Shown one piece after another: positions 1 through 7,622 of a stretch of 64,000 bases of DNA. The stretch is from Actinomycetota bacterium. GTDB lineage: Bacteria > Actinomycetota > Actinomycetes > Mycobacteriales > JACQDL01. The notes under the pieces are model-generated. The model did no database searches, was not told the origin of the DNA, and was given only the letters and a program-made list of their open reading frames with translations. Position numbers and translations under genes: made by a program. The stretch covers positions 1-64,000 of the forward strand of contig JACQDL010000014.1 of the NCBI GenBank assembly GCA_016201065.1. The letters are read 5' to 3'. Each line of letters opens with the position of its first letter. The stretch's first letter is position 1.

Positions 1-239
1 GTGACCGCCACCAGGCGACCCGCACGCGTACCGACCCGGCCCCCACACCCCGAACCACCAAAACGACCACCGACGGTCACCACCCCGGCACCCCGTACCC
101 CGGTGGGCCGGATGGGTCAACAACCGGGCCCGGCAACACCCACACCGTCCCGAAGACCGGCCCACCCGGGGCGTCTCGTCGCCCAACCGCGTCCGGTGCG
201 GCACGATGAATGGGGACACAGCGAGCAGGGGGCGAGCAG

Positions 240-545
240 ATGCCACGGTCCGGGTGGGCGCTCATCGGCGTGCTGCTGCTGGCGGGCGGCTGCGGCGCCG
301 CCGAGGTCGACCGGACCCAGCTTGAGGTGCAGGTGAAACGGAGCATCGAGCAGCAGGCCGGGGCCTCATCCCGGATGACCGCGGTCTCCTGCCCGGACCG
401 GCTCAAGGCTCAGGCTGGCGCGCAGACCCGGTGCTCGGTCACCACCGAGAAAGGCCAGCAGGTCGACGCCGTGGTCACCGTCACCGGTACCGCGAACAAC
501 CGGCTCCAGTTCACCCTCAAGCTGGACCGGAACCCAGCCCCCTGA
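240..545 (+). CDS. small secreted lipoprotein, DUF4333-like
   Basis: A 101-aa protein beginning MPRSGW, with a hydrophobic signal (about residues 6-16) ending in an AGGC lipobox-like site, so it is probably lipid-anchored outside the membrane. The rest resembles the DUF4333 domain: a Cys in SCPDRL and a second Cys in TRCSVT, probably a disulfide, followed by short beta-strand-like segments. The ATG at 240 is preferred because a GGGGG tract lies just upstream; an in-frame ATG at 210 would add 10 residues without a good ribosome site. The 3' end overlaps the convergent acyltransferase gene by 29 bp. Function is unknown. The family call comes from memory of the pattern. Confidence 0.6.
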   Translation: MPRSGWALIGVLLLAGGCGAAEVDRTQLEVQVKRSIEQQAGASSRMTAVSCPDRLKAQAGAQTRCSVTTEKGQQVDAVVTVTGTANNRLQFTLKLDRNPAP

Positions 546-1152
546 CCACGCCCCCCACGAAGCCGGTGCACCCCACGGCACCGGCGGACTCCAGACCGGC
601 GTGCTCAGACACCAACCGGTAGCCGGTGCCGCAACCCCGACACCGACACCGCAGCTCGGCGTCCAGCCGCTCACCACACTGGCACACCCAACCCTTGCGC
701 CGCGCCGGGTTCCCGGCGACGAAGGCATGGGCCGGCACGTCCCGGGTGACGACCGCACCGGCGGCGGCGAACGCGTACGTACCGATCGTCGTGCCGCACA
801 CCACCACCGTGCCGGCGCCCAGCGTCGCCCCCCGCCGGACCAGGGTCGGCAGCAGATCCTCGGGGCCCCGCTTGACCGCCGCGCGCGGCCGCAGGTCGTT
901 GGTGAACACCACGTTCGGCCCGAGGAAGACGTCGTCCTCGCAGGTCACGCCGGCGAAGACCAGCACCTGGTTCTTCACGGTCACGTTGTCACCGAGGACC
1001 GCGCCACCCTCGACATAGGCGCCGTCGCAGATGTTGCAGTCGCGCCCCACCACGGCGCCGGCCAGCACGTGCGCGAACGCCCACACCCGGGTGCCGGCGC
1101 CGACCTCCGCCGACTCGCACAGCCCCTGCGGGTGGACGAACACCCCGGTCAC
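517..1152 (-). CDS. hexapeptide-repeat N-acetyltransferase, WbpD/WlbB-like
   Basis: A 211-aa left-handed beta-helix acyltransferase. Hexapeptide-type repeats run from about residue 10 to 140 (GAGTRVWAFAHV, VGRDCNICDGAYV, LGAGTVVVCGTTIG), then VAGNPARRKGW and a Cys-rich tail with four or more Cys. This layout is typical of enzymes that N-acetylate the 3-amino group of UDP-2-acetamido-3-amino sugars (WbpD, WlbB). The GTG start at 1152 overlaps the stop of the aminotransferase gene by GTGA, so translation is probably coupled and the two likely act in sequence. The tail beyond the Cys cluster (about 25 residues) is longer than I expect for the family. The exact sugar substrate is inferred. Confidence 0.8.
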   Translation of the reverse strand: MTGVFVHPQGLCESAEVGAGTRVWAFAHVLAGAVVGRDCNICDGAYVEGGAVLGDNVTVKNQVLVFAGVTCEDDVFLGPNVVFTNDLRPRAAVKRGPEDLLPTLVRRGATLGAGTVVVCGTTIGTYAFAAAGAVVTRDVPAHAFVAGNPARRKGWVCQCGERLDAELRCRCRGCGTGYRLVSEHAGLESAGAVGCTGFVGGVVRGLGSGPA

Positions 1153-2288
1153 GCGACCGCCTCCGCGAGCAGCGCCTCCGCGAGCAGCGCCACCACGCGG
1201 TCCTGCTGCTGGGGCGTGATCTCGGCGTAGATCGGCAACGAGAGGATCTCCCCGGCGGCCCGCTCCGCGACCGGGAACGCGCCCTCGCCGTACCCCAGCG
1301 AGGCGAACGCCGGGGTCAGGTGCACCGGGGTCGGGTAGTGCACGCCGGCACCGACGCCGTTGGCGTTGAGGTGCTTGAGCACGAGGTCCCGCTCCGGTAC
1401 CCGGACCACGTACAGGTGCCAGACGTGTTCGTTGCCCGCCAGCGTCACCGGCGGCACCACCCCGTCGATGCCGGCGAGCAGCTCGCCGTACCGGGCCGCG
1501 GCGGCACGGCGGGCCTCGTTCCACCCCGCCAGCCGGCGCAGCTTCGCCGACAGCACGACCGCCTGAAGGGTGTCCAGCCGGCTGTTGAAGCCGAGCACGG
1601 TGTGCTCGTACTTGCGCGGTGAACCGTGGGCGCCGAGCAGCCGGACCGCCTCGGCGAGTTCCGGGTCGGCGGTGAGCACCGCGCCACCATCGCCGTACGC
1701 GCCGAGGTTCTTGCCGGGGTAGAAGCTCGTCGCGGCGACCCGGCCGGCGCCGCCCGCGCCCGCGCCCGCGCCCGGCCCCGCGCCGTGCCGGCGAGCGCCC
1801 TGCGCCTGGGCGGCGTCCTCGACCAGCACCGCCCCTGCCTCCGCCGCGATCGCGGCGAGCCGCTCCACCGGGGCGAGCTGCCCGTACAGGTGCACGCCGA
1901 TGATCGCCCGGGTCCGCCCGGTCACCGCCGCCGCCACCGCGTCCGGGTCGACGAGGTACGTCGCCGGGTCGCAGTCGACGAGCACCGGCGTGGCGCCCGC
2001 GCGTGCCACCGCCTCCGCGGTGGCGATGAACGTGTTGGCCGGCAGCACGCACTCGTCGCCCGCCCCGATCCCCGCCGCACGCAGCGCGAGCTCGATCGCG
2101 TCGGTGCCGTTGGCCACCCCGACGCAGTGCGGCACCCCGCTGAACGCCGCGAACTCCGCCTCGAAGGCGGCCACCTGCGGGCCACCGACGAACGCGGTGC
2201 GCGCCAGCACCTCCTGCCAGCCGGCCGCGACCTCGCCGGCCACCTGCGCGTGCTGCGCGGCCAGGTCCACCAGAGGAATGGCTGTCAC
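1149..2288 (-). CDS. DegT/DnrJ/EryC1/StrS sugar aminotransferase (module 1)
   Basis: A 379-aa PLP-dependent aminotransferase of the sugar-nucleotide type. Visible signatures are the N-terminal IPLVDL, GVANGTDAIELAL, the Asp of VEDAAQAQGA that contacts PLP, and the Schiff-base Lys in SFYPGKNLGAYGDGG (about residue 190). It should transfer an amino group, usually from glutamate, to a keto-sugar nucleotide. With the WbpD-like acyltransferase next to it and a WbpB-like dehydrogenase in the same operon, a 3-keto UDP-sugar is the most likely substrate (WbpE role). The GTG at 2288 overlaps the upstream stop by GTGA. A Gly/Ala-rich insertion (GAGPGAGAGAG) follows the PLP Asp region, and the C terminus carries a duplicated ALLAE motif. 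Confidence 0.85.
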   Translation of the reverse strand: MTAIPLVDLAAQHAQVAGEVAAGWQEVLARTAFVGGPQVAAFEAEFAAFSGVPHCVGVANGTDAIELALRAAGIGAGDECVLPANTFIATAEAVARAGATPVLVDCDPATYLVDPDAVAAAVTGRTRAIIGVHLYGQLAPVERLAAIAAEAGAVLVEDAAQAQGARRHGAGPGAGAGAGGAGRVAATSFYPGKNLGAYGDGGAVLTADPELAEAVRLLGAHGSPRKYEHTVLGFNSRLDTLQAVVLSAKLRRLAGWNEARRAAAARYGELLAGIDGVVPPVTLAGNEHVWHLYVVRVPERDLVLKHLNANGVGAGVHYPTPVHLTPAFASLGYGEGAFPVAERAAGEILSLPIYAEITPQQQDRVVALLAEALLAEAVA

Positions 2289-3562
2289 CGTTTGACTCCC
2301 CCCGCCCATGTCGTGCCGGTCACCGCGTTGAAGTCATCGACCCGGGCGGTACCGCGCAGCCGGGCCAGCTTGCGCCGCACCTTGTACGCCGCGATGCCGG
2401 CCGCCGACCGGGCGGTGTCGAGGTGGTGCCGCCCCGTGCGGCCGTCCAGGGCGACGGCGTAGACCGTCTCCTGGATCGCCGCAGCCCGCTGCAGGCTGAA
2501 CCGCTGCACCACCAGGTCACGCGCGAAGTCACCGAGCTGCCGCCGCCGCGCCGGGTCGGTCAGCAGCTCGCGCAGGATGCCGGCCAGTGCCAGGGCGCCG
2601 TCCTGGCCGTCGCCGACGCCGTACCAGCCCTGCTCGCAGAACCTGCCCGCGGACTCCGGCGTGAGCGTCTCCCAGAACCCCCGCTCCCCCTGCACGACGA
2701 GCGGCTTGCCGAAGGCCATCCCGCGCAGCGCCGACCCGCCCATGCCCAGGGTCAGGTCGGCGGCGGCGTACGCCGGCCGCGGGTCGTCCAGCGTGCCGGT
2801 GAGCACGACCAGCGGCCGGCCGGCGGCGGTGTCGACGGAAGCGGCGTTGACGGCGGCGGCGTTGACGGCGGCGGCCCGCTCCGCGATCAGCGGCCGGGCC
2901 GGCCCGTCCCCGACGATCGCGAGCTGGCAGGCGAGGCCGGCGGCGTTGACCGATCCGACCGCGGTCACCGCGGCGAGCAACCCCTCCAGCTTCAGCTCCG
3001 GCACCAGCCGGCAGGCCGTGACGATCAGCGGGACGTCCGGAGCCAGGCCGTACCGCTCCCGGAAGTCGCCCGCCGGCAGCAACGCGGAGTTCGCGGTCAC
3101 GTCGACCGGTGGCTCGATCAGGGTGACCCGCCGGAACCCCGCCGCCAGCGCGCGGCGCCGGATGTCCGCGGTGCCGACCACCAGCGGCAGCGACCGGGGC
3201 AGGAAGGGCGCGACCGACATCGACATCACGGTGCACACGACCGCCGTGCCCGACCGCCGCCGGGGACCGAAGAACGCCTCCACCCCCGGCGGCCACTCGT
3301 AACCATGCACGACGTCGACCCGCCGCGCGCCGACCAGCTCGACGAGCTGCCGGGCGACGGCCGCCGACGGCCGGCGCCGGCGTGCCCCGCCGGCCAGCGG
3401 CAGCCACTCCAGCCCGAGCTCCCGCACGGTCCCGACCAGCGGGCCGTCCTCGGCGACCAGCAGCACGTCGTGGCCGCGGTCGCGGACCGCGGCCGCCAGC
3501 TCCACCGCGTTGAGCTGGGAGCCGCCGATCTCCATCGAATGCGGGTAGACCAGCACCCTCAC
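2285..3562 (-). CDS. glycosyltransferase, GT4/GT-B-like
   Basis: A 425-aa cytoplasmic glycosyltransferase with a two-Rossmann GT-B outline. The N-terminal VLVYPHSMEIGGSQLNAVEL matches the donor/acceptor loop start seen in GT4 enzymes. The C-terminal half contains LIVTACRLVPELKLEGLL, AIVGDGP and a late GxxxLRGMAFGKPLVVQ segment where the nucleotide-sugar site normally lies. A short Ala/Asn repeat (AAVNAAAVNAAS) sits in a loop before the last sheet. The GTG at 3562 overlaps the stop of the upstream acyltransferase by GTGA. It is the first gene of the second glycosyltransferase-aminotransferase-acyltransferase set. Donor and acceptor cannot be read from sequence. Confidence 0.75.
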   Translation of the reverse strand: MRVLVYPHSMEIGGSQLNAVELAAAVRDRGHDVLLVAEDGPLVGTVRELGLEWLPLAGGARRRRPSAAVARQLVELVGARRVDVVHGYEWPPGVEAFFGPRRRSGTAVVCTVMSMSVAPFLPRSLPLVVGTADIRRRALAAGFRRVTLIEPPVDVTANSALLPAGDFRERYGLAPDVPLIVTACRLVPELKLEGLLAAVTAVGSVNAAGLACQLAIVGDGPARPLIAERAAAVNAAAVNAASVDTAAGRPLVVLTGTLDDPRPAYAAADLTLGMGGSALRGMAFGKPLVVQGERGFWETLTPESAGRFCEQGWYGVGDGQDGALALAGILRELLTDPARRRQLGDFARDLVVQRFSLQRAAAIQETVYAVALDGRTGRHHLDTARSAAGIAAYKVRRKLARLRGTARVDDFNAVTGTTWAGGVKR

Positions 3563-4218
3563 ACCAACCGCACCTCCGTCCGGCGTAGCCGGCGGGCCGG
3601 GTTGCCGACCCAGACCTCGCCGTCGGGCACGTCCCCGAGGACCACCGACCCCATCCCCACCAGCGACCACGCGCCGACCCGCAGCCCCTCCCGGACCAGC
3701 GCGCCGGCCCCCAGGTAGGCGCCCTCGCCGACGGTGACCGATCCGGACAGGCAGACCCGCCCGGCCATGGTCACGTGGTCGCCGATCTCGTCGTCGTGGG
3801 TGACCAGCACGTGCGGCATCGCCACCACGTGCCGGCCGATCCGCTGCGGCGCGCTCACCACGACCCCGGCGAGCAGCACGCTGCCCGGGCCGATCCCGGT
3901 CCCGGCGGCAACGCTGGCGCCGGCGTGCACGACGGTGCCGTACCGCTCCGGCGGCAGCCCGAGCCGCTGCTCGATCCGCCGCCGGCTGGCCTGGTCCCGG
4001 GTCGAGGCGGTGCACAGCACGACCGCCGCGTCCGGATGGTCGTGCACCGCGTCCACCGGGCCGAGCACCGGCACCCCGTCGACCACCCGGCCGTGCCGGT
4101 CCGGGTCGTCGTCGAGGAACCCCAGCACGCGCCAGGGCGGGGCGGGGTGCGAGCGGACCGCGGCGAGCACCTCACGGGCCAGCCCGCCGGCACCGACCAG
4201 CAGCAACGGTTGGACCAC
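3559..4218 (-). CDS. PglD/NeuD-like sugar O/N-acyltransferase
   Basis: A 219-aa protein with an N-terminal Rossmann-like segment (LLLVGAGGLAREVL, residues 5-18) and a C-terminal left-handed beta-helix (about 95-205) ending VGNPARRL. This is the architecture of PglD and NeuD-type acetyltransferases, which acetylate a 4-amino or 7-amino group of a nucleotide sugar. The probable general-base His lies near GTVVHAGAS or MPHVLVTHDD. The GTG start is 1 nt after the stop of the aminotransferase upstream, so the two are probably coupled and consecutive in a pathway. The modified sugar is inferred, not shown. Confidence 0.82.
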   Translation of the reverse strand: MVQPLLLVGAGGLAREVLAAVRSHPAPPWRVLGFLDDDPDRHGRVVDGVPVLGPVDAVHDHPDAAVVLCTASTRDQASRRRIEQRLGLPPERYGTVVHAGASVAAGTGIGPGSVLLAGVVVSAPQRIGRHVVAMPHVLVTHDDEIGDHVTMAGRVCLSGSVTVGEGAYLGAGALVREGLRVGAWSLVGMGSVVLGDVPDGEVWVGNPARRLRRTEVRLV

Positions 4219-4219
4219 C

Positions 4220-5389
4220 TCAGGGCACCCCCGCGCCGCTGAGCACGGCGAGCAGCCCGGCGATCACCCGGTCCTGGTCGGGCTCGCTGAGGTCGTGGTA
4301 GAGCGGCAGGATCAGGGAACGCCCCGACAGCAGCTCGGTGACCGGCAGCGGCCCGCCCGGATGCTCCGCGTACGCCGACTCCAGGTGGCTGGCCATGATC
4401 CCGCGGCGGGCCGACACGCCGCGGGCGACCAGCGCGGCGAGCACGTCGTTGCGGGAGCCGGGGTAGCCGTCCGGCAGGAGCACCCAGAACGACTGGTAGT
4501 TGGTCGTGCCGCCGGGCGGGTCCTGCGCGAAACGCACGCCGGCGACGCCCGCCAGCGCGGCCTGGTAGCGGGCGGCGAGCTCGCGGCGGCGGGCCACCAT
4601 GGCGCCCAGCTTGCGCAGCTGCACCAACCCGATCGCGGCCTGCAGGTCGGTCATCCGGTAGTTGAACCCGGTCTCGCCGTACTCCTCCACGACCGCACCG
4701 CCGGCGGCGTGCCGGTCCGCCGCGGAGACGCTCATGCCGTGCTCCCGGAGCCGGCGCATCCGCGCCGCCCACTCCGGGTCGTCGGTGGTGACCATGCCGC
4801 CCTCACCGGTGGTGAGCAGCTTGCGCGGGTGGAACGACCAGGCGGCCAGCAGCGCGCCGGCCCCCACCGGGCGACCGCCGAACGTCGCCCCGGCCGCGCA
4901 GGCGGCGTCCTCCACCACCGGGATGCCGCGCGGTCCGCACAGCGCGCGCAGCGCCGGCACGTCGGCCGGGATCCCGCCCTGGTGGACCACCATCACCGCG
5001 CGGGTGCGGGGGGACAGCACCGGCTCCACGGTCTGCGGGGTGAGGTTGCCGGTCACCGGCGACACGTCGGCGAAGACCGGGAACGCGCCGGTGTAGCGGA
5101 CCGCGTTCGCGGTGGCGATGAACGAGTGCGACGGGACGATCACCTCATCACCCGGACCGACCCCCAGCACGTGCAGCATCAGGTGCAACCCGGTGGTGCA
5201 GGAGGAGACGGCCACCCCGGTGCTGGCCCCGACCTGCGCGGCGAACAGCCGCTCGAACTCGGCCACCCGGGGACCCTGGGCGACCCAGCCGGAGCGGACC
5301 ACCTCGGCGGCCGCGGTGGCCTCCTCCTCCCCCAGCCAGGGCCGCATCACGGGGATCGTCGGGATCGTCGGGATCGGCGGGTTCGTCAC
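4220..5389 (-). CDS. DegT/DnrJ/EryC1/StrS sugar aminotransferase (module 2)
   Basis: A 389-aa PLP enzyme. It has the starting segment RPWLGEEEATAAAEVVRSGW, a substrate Gly/Ser region (SSCTTGLHLMLH), the PLP-binding VVEDAACAAG, and the catalytic Lys in SFHPRKLLTTGEGG (about residue 190). It resembles enzymes such as PglE and perosamine synthase that aminate 4-keto-6-deoxy sugar nucleotides, which fits the PglD-like partner next door. A short IPTIPTIP repeat lies at the N terminus. The GTG at 5389 overlaps the upstream stop (GTGA). No clear 4,6-dehydratase is present in the window, so the keto substrate would come from elsewhere or from the epimerase-like gene at 6567-7622. Confidence 0.85.
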   Translation of the reverse strand: MTNPPIPTIPTIPVMRPWLGEEEATAAAEVVRSGWVAQGPRVAEFERLFAAQVGASTGVAVSSCTTGLHLMLHVLGVGPGDEVIVPSHSFIATANAVRYTGAFPVFADVSPVTGNLTPQTVEPVLSPRTRAVMVVHQGGIPADVPALRALCGPRGIPVVEDAACAAGATFGGRPVGAGALLAAWSFHPRKLLTTGEGGMVTTDDPEWAARMRRLREHGMSVSAADRHAAGGAVVEEYGETGFNYRMTDLQAAIGLVQLRKLGAMVARRRELAARYQAALAGVAGVRFAQDPPGGTTNYQSFWVLLPDGYPGSRNDVLAALVARGVSARRGIMASHLESAYAEHPGGPLPVTELLSGRSLILPLYHDLSEPDQDRVIAGLLAVLSGAGVP

Positions 5390-6570
5390 GGGTCCTCACT
5401 CGGGGTCGGGGTGGCGGGCACGGCGTCCCGCGGGCGCAGGTCGAGCAGCCCGGCGAGGGTGCCGGCCCGGCGCGCCCAGGAATGCCCGGCGGCGAACGCC
5501 CGGCGGCGGACCACCAGGTCGGGGCGGCGCGCGGTGGAGAACGCCTCGCGCACCGCGGCGGCGAACCCGGTGGGGGTGCCCGCGGTGGTGATGAGGTCGG
5601 TGGCCAGCCAGCGGGTGGCGGGCAGGTCGGTGCTGACGACGGGGCGGCCGGCCGCGAGGTACTCCAGCGTCTTCAGCGGGAACGACGCCCGGTTGAAGGC
5701 CGAGTCCCGGTACGGGGTGAGCCCCACGTCGATGGCGCCCAGGTAGCCGGCCAGCTCGGCCTTGCCGACCTCGCCGGCGTACCGGACGTTCGGCCGGCGG
5801 GTGAGCGCGGCGAACCGCTCCGGCTCCCAGCCCGGGTGCAGCGGACCCACTACGAGCAGGAGGCTGCCGAGGTCCGCGACGGCTTCCAGGAGCGCGATGT
5901 CGATCCGGTCGGACAGCTGCCCGATCAGCCCGGCGATCGGGCGGTCGGCGGGGAGCGACGCCGGCCACGGCGCCTCGTCCGCGCCGGCGAACCGCTCCGC
6001 GTCGCACCCGTTGGGGAGCACCACCACCTCGGGCACGCCCTGCCCGGTCCACCGGTCCCGCAGCACCGGGGAGACCGCGAGCACCAGGTCGGCGCGGGCC
6101 AGCTGGCGCCGCTCGTCCCGCTCCAGCCGGGCGGCATCCTGACCCATCAGCCGGGCACCCGCGACGTAGTCGTCGGTGCCGTAGAGCACCCGGCGGACGC
6201 CCGGCGCCCAGCCGGTCAGCACGTCGTCCAACGAGCACGCGACGACCGCGCGCGGGGTGGCCGCCAGCCGGCGCAGCGCCCAGCGGACCTGCGCGCGTAC
6301 CAGCGGCCAGGTGGTCGCCCGCACCCCCGGCCGGCTCCACCCCGGCAGCGCGGCCGGGGTCAACCGGACCAGCCGCGAGTCGAGGTGGGTCAGCCGCGGG
6401 GTGAGCCGCCGGCCGGCCGCGCCACGGAACCGCTGCGGGGTGACGACCGACACCGGCGGGTCGACCCAGAGCACCGGGGCGTGCGCGCTCAGTGCGGTGG
6501 CCAGGTGCCGGTCCGAGCCGATCAACCCGTCGTAGGAGGTGCCGGCGCAGAAGACCACCCGAGAGGTCAT
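5386..6570 (-). CDS. glycosyltransferase family 1/4-like
   Basis: A 394-aa glycosyltransferase. The N terminus MTSRVVFCAGTSYDGLIGSDRHLA resembles TuaH/GT4-type enzymes. Later segments VLYGTDDYVAGARL, VLPNGCDAERF (the linker into the second Rossmann domain) and ELAGYLGAIDVGLTPYRDSAFNRASFPLKTLEYLAAGRPVV are the donor-site features of GT-B enzymes. The ATG at 6570 overlaps the epimerase stop by ATGA. The enzyme probably transfers a sugar during assembly of the cell-surface glycan. Which sugar is not deducible. Confidence 0.78.
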   Translation of the reverse strand: MTSRVVFCAGTSYDGLIGSDRHLATALSAHAPVLWVDPPVSVVTPQRFRGAAGRRLTPRLTHLDSRLVRLTPAALPGWSRPGVRATTWPLVRAQVRWALRRLAATPRAVVACSLDDVLTGWAPGVRRVLYGTDDYVAGARLMGQDAARLERDERRQLARADLVLAVSPVLRDRWTGQGVPEVVVLPNGCDAERFAGADEAPWPASLPADRPIAGLIGQLSDRIDIALLEAVADLGSLLLVVGPLHPGWEPERFAALTRRPNVRYAGEVGKAELAGYLGAIDVGLTPYRDSAFNRASFPLKTLEYLAAGRPVVSTDLPATRWLATDLITTAGTPTGFAAAVREAFSTARRPDLVVRRRAFAAGHSWARRAGTLAGLLDLRPRDAVPATPTPSEDP

Positions 6571-7622
6571 GCCGGCCCGTCTCCCGCCGCGCCCCGGTGT
6601 CCGCCGGTGTCCGCGCGCCACCAGGAGACCAGGTCGCGCAACCCGGTGGCGAGCGAGATCTCCGGCTTCCAGCCGAGCTGGTCGGCGGCGGCGGTGATGT
6701 CGGCCAGCCGGCGGGTGACCCCGTTGACGGCCCGCTCCGGGCCGTGCTCGACGCCGAGGTCGCTGCCCATCGCGGCGAGCAGCGCACCGGCCAGCTCGGC
6801 CAGCGAGGTCTCCACCCCGGCGGCGATGTTGACGGTGGCGTCCGTCGCCGCCGACCGGGCGGCCAGGATGTTGGCCCGGGCGATGTCCACCACGTGCACG
6901 AAGTCCATCGTCTGCGCGCCGTCGCCGAAGATCAGCGGCGCCGCGCCGACCGCGATCCGCTCCATCCACCGGATCAGCACCTCGGTGTACTTGCCGTGCG
7001 CGTCCATCCGCGGCCCGTAGACGTTGAAGTACCGCAGCGCCACGTAGTCCAGCCCGCGCATCGCGTGGAAGCTGCGCAGCATCCCCTCGTTGAAGACCTT
7101 CGCGGCGCCGTAGAGGGTGTCGTTGTGGTACGGGTGCTGGGTTTCCGGGGTCGGGAAGGCGTCGGCCAACCCGTACACCGACGCCGAGGAGGAGAGGACG
7201 AGCTTGCGGGCACCGGCCTCGACGGCCGCCTCGGCGACGTTGAACGTGCCGTCCACCATGACCTCCAGGGCCAGCCGGGGGTCCTCGGCGCACTGGGTGA
7301 TCCGGATCGCGGCGAGGTGGAAGACGACGTCGATCCCGGCGCTGAGCCGCCGCACGGTGTGCCGGTCGCAGATGTCGCCCTCGACGATCACCAGCCGGTC
7401 CCGGTCGACCTGCAGGGCGGCGGAGAGGTTCTCCAGCCGGCCGCGGACGAAGTTGTCCAGCACGACGATCTCCGCCACACCGGCTGCCAGCAGCTGGTCC
7501 ACGACGTGCGAGCCGATCGTGCCGGCTCCTCCGGTGACGAGCACCCGCTGTCCCGCGAGCGGCTGTGCGGCACTCATCGGCGCGGCACTCATCGGCGCGG
7601 CACTCATCGGCGCGGCACTCAT
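6567..7622 (-). CDS. NAD-dependent sugar epimerase/dehydratase (extended SDR)
   Basis: A 351-aa extended short-chain dehydrogenase. It has a GxxGxxG nucleotide motif (VTGGAGTIGSHVV), DNFVRGR after beta-2, the catalytic Ser segment LSSSASVYG and the YxxxK pair in LYGAAK, with a conserved ALRYFNVYGPR. It is closest in outline to UDP-hexose 4-epimerases of the GalE/WbpP type, though a dehydratase role cannot be excluded. Four in-frame ATG codons at 7622, 7607, 7592 and 7577 lie in a 15-bp tandem repeat that encodes MSAAP. The first overlaps the dehydrogenase stop by ATGA. The folded domain begins only at about residue 25, so the true start could be any of the four. Confidence 0.82.
   Translation of the reverse strand: MSAAPMSAAPMSAAPMSAAQPLAGQRVLVTGGAGTIGSHVVDQLLAAGVAEIVVLDNFVRGRLENLSAALQVDRDRLVIVEGDICDRHTVRRLSAGIDVVFHLAAIRITQCAEDPRLALEVMVDGTFNVAEAAVEAGARKLVLSSSASVYGLADAFPTPETQHPYHNDTLYGAAKVFNEGMLRSFHAMRGLDYVALRYFNVYGPRMDAHGKYTEVLIRWMERIAVGAAPLIFGDGAQTMDFVHVVDIARANILAARSAATDATVNIAAGVETSLAELAGALLAAMGSDLGVEHGPERAVNGVTRRLADITAAADQLGWKPEISLATGLRDLVSWWRADTGGHRGAAGDGPA
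7569..7622 (-). repeat. 15-bp tandem repeat of start codons
   Basis: Three and a half copies of a 15-bp unit encode MSAAP in frame, giving four consecutive ATG codons 15 nt apart at the 5' end of the epimerase gene. Loss or gain of a unit would keep the frame and alter only the unstructured N terminus. Confidence 0.9.

Noticed and set aside
1..239. Open frame from the left edge (1-336)
   Set aside because: Pro/Arg/Thr-rich low complexity, and it overlaps the better supported lipoprotein gene in another frame; I see nothing certain in bases 1-239.
3734..5746. A 670-codon plus-strand open frame across the glycan genes
   Set aside because: It covers parts of three well-supported minus-strand genes and shows no conserved motif.
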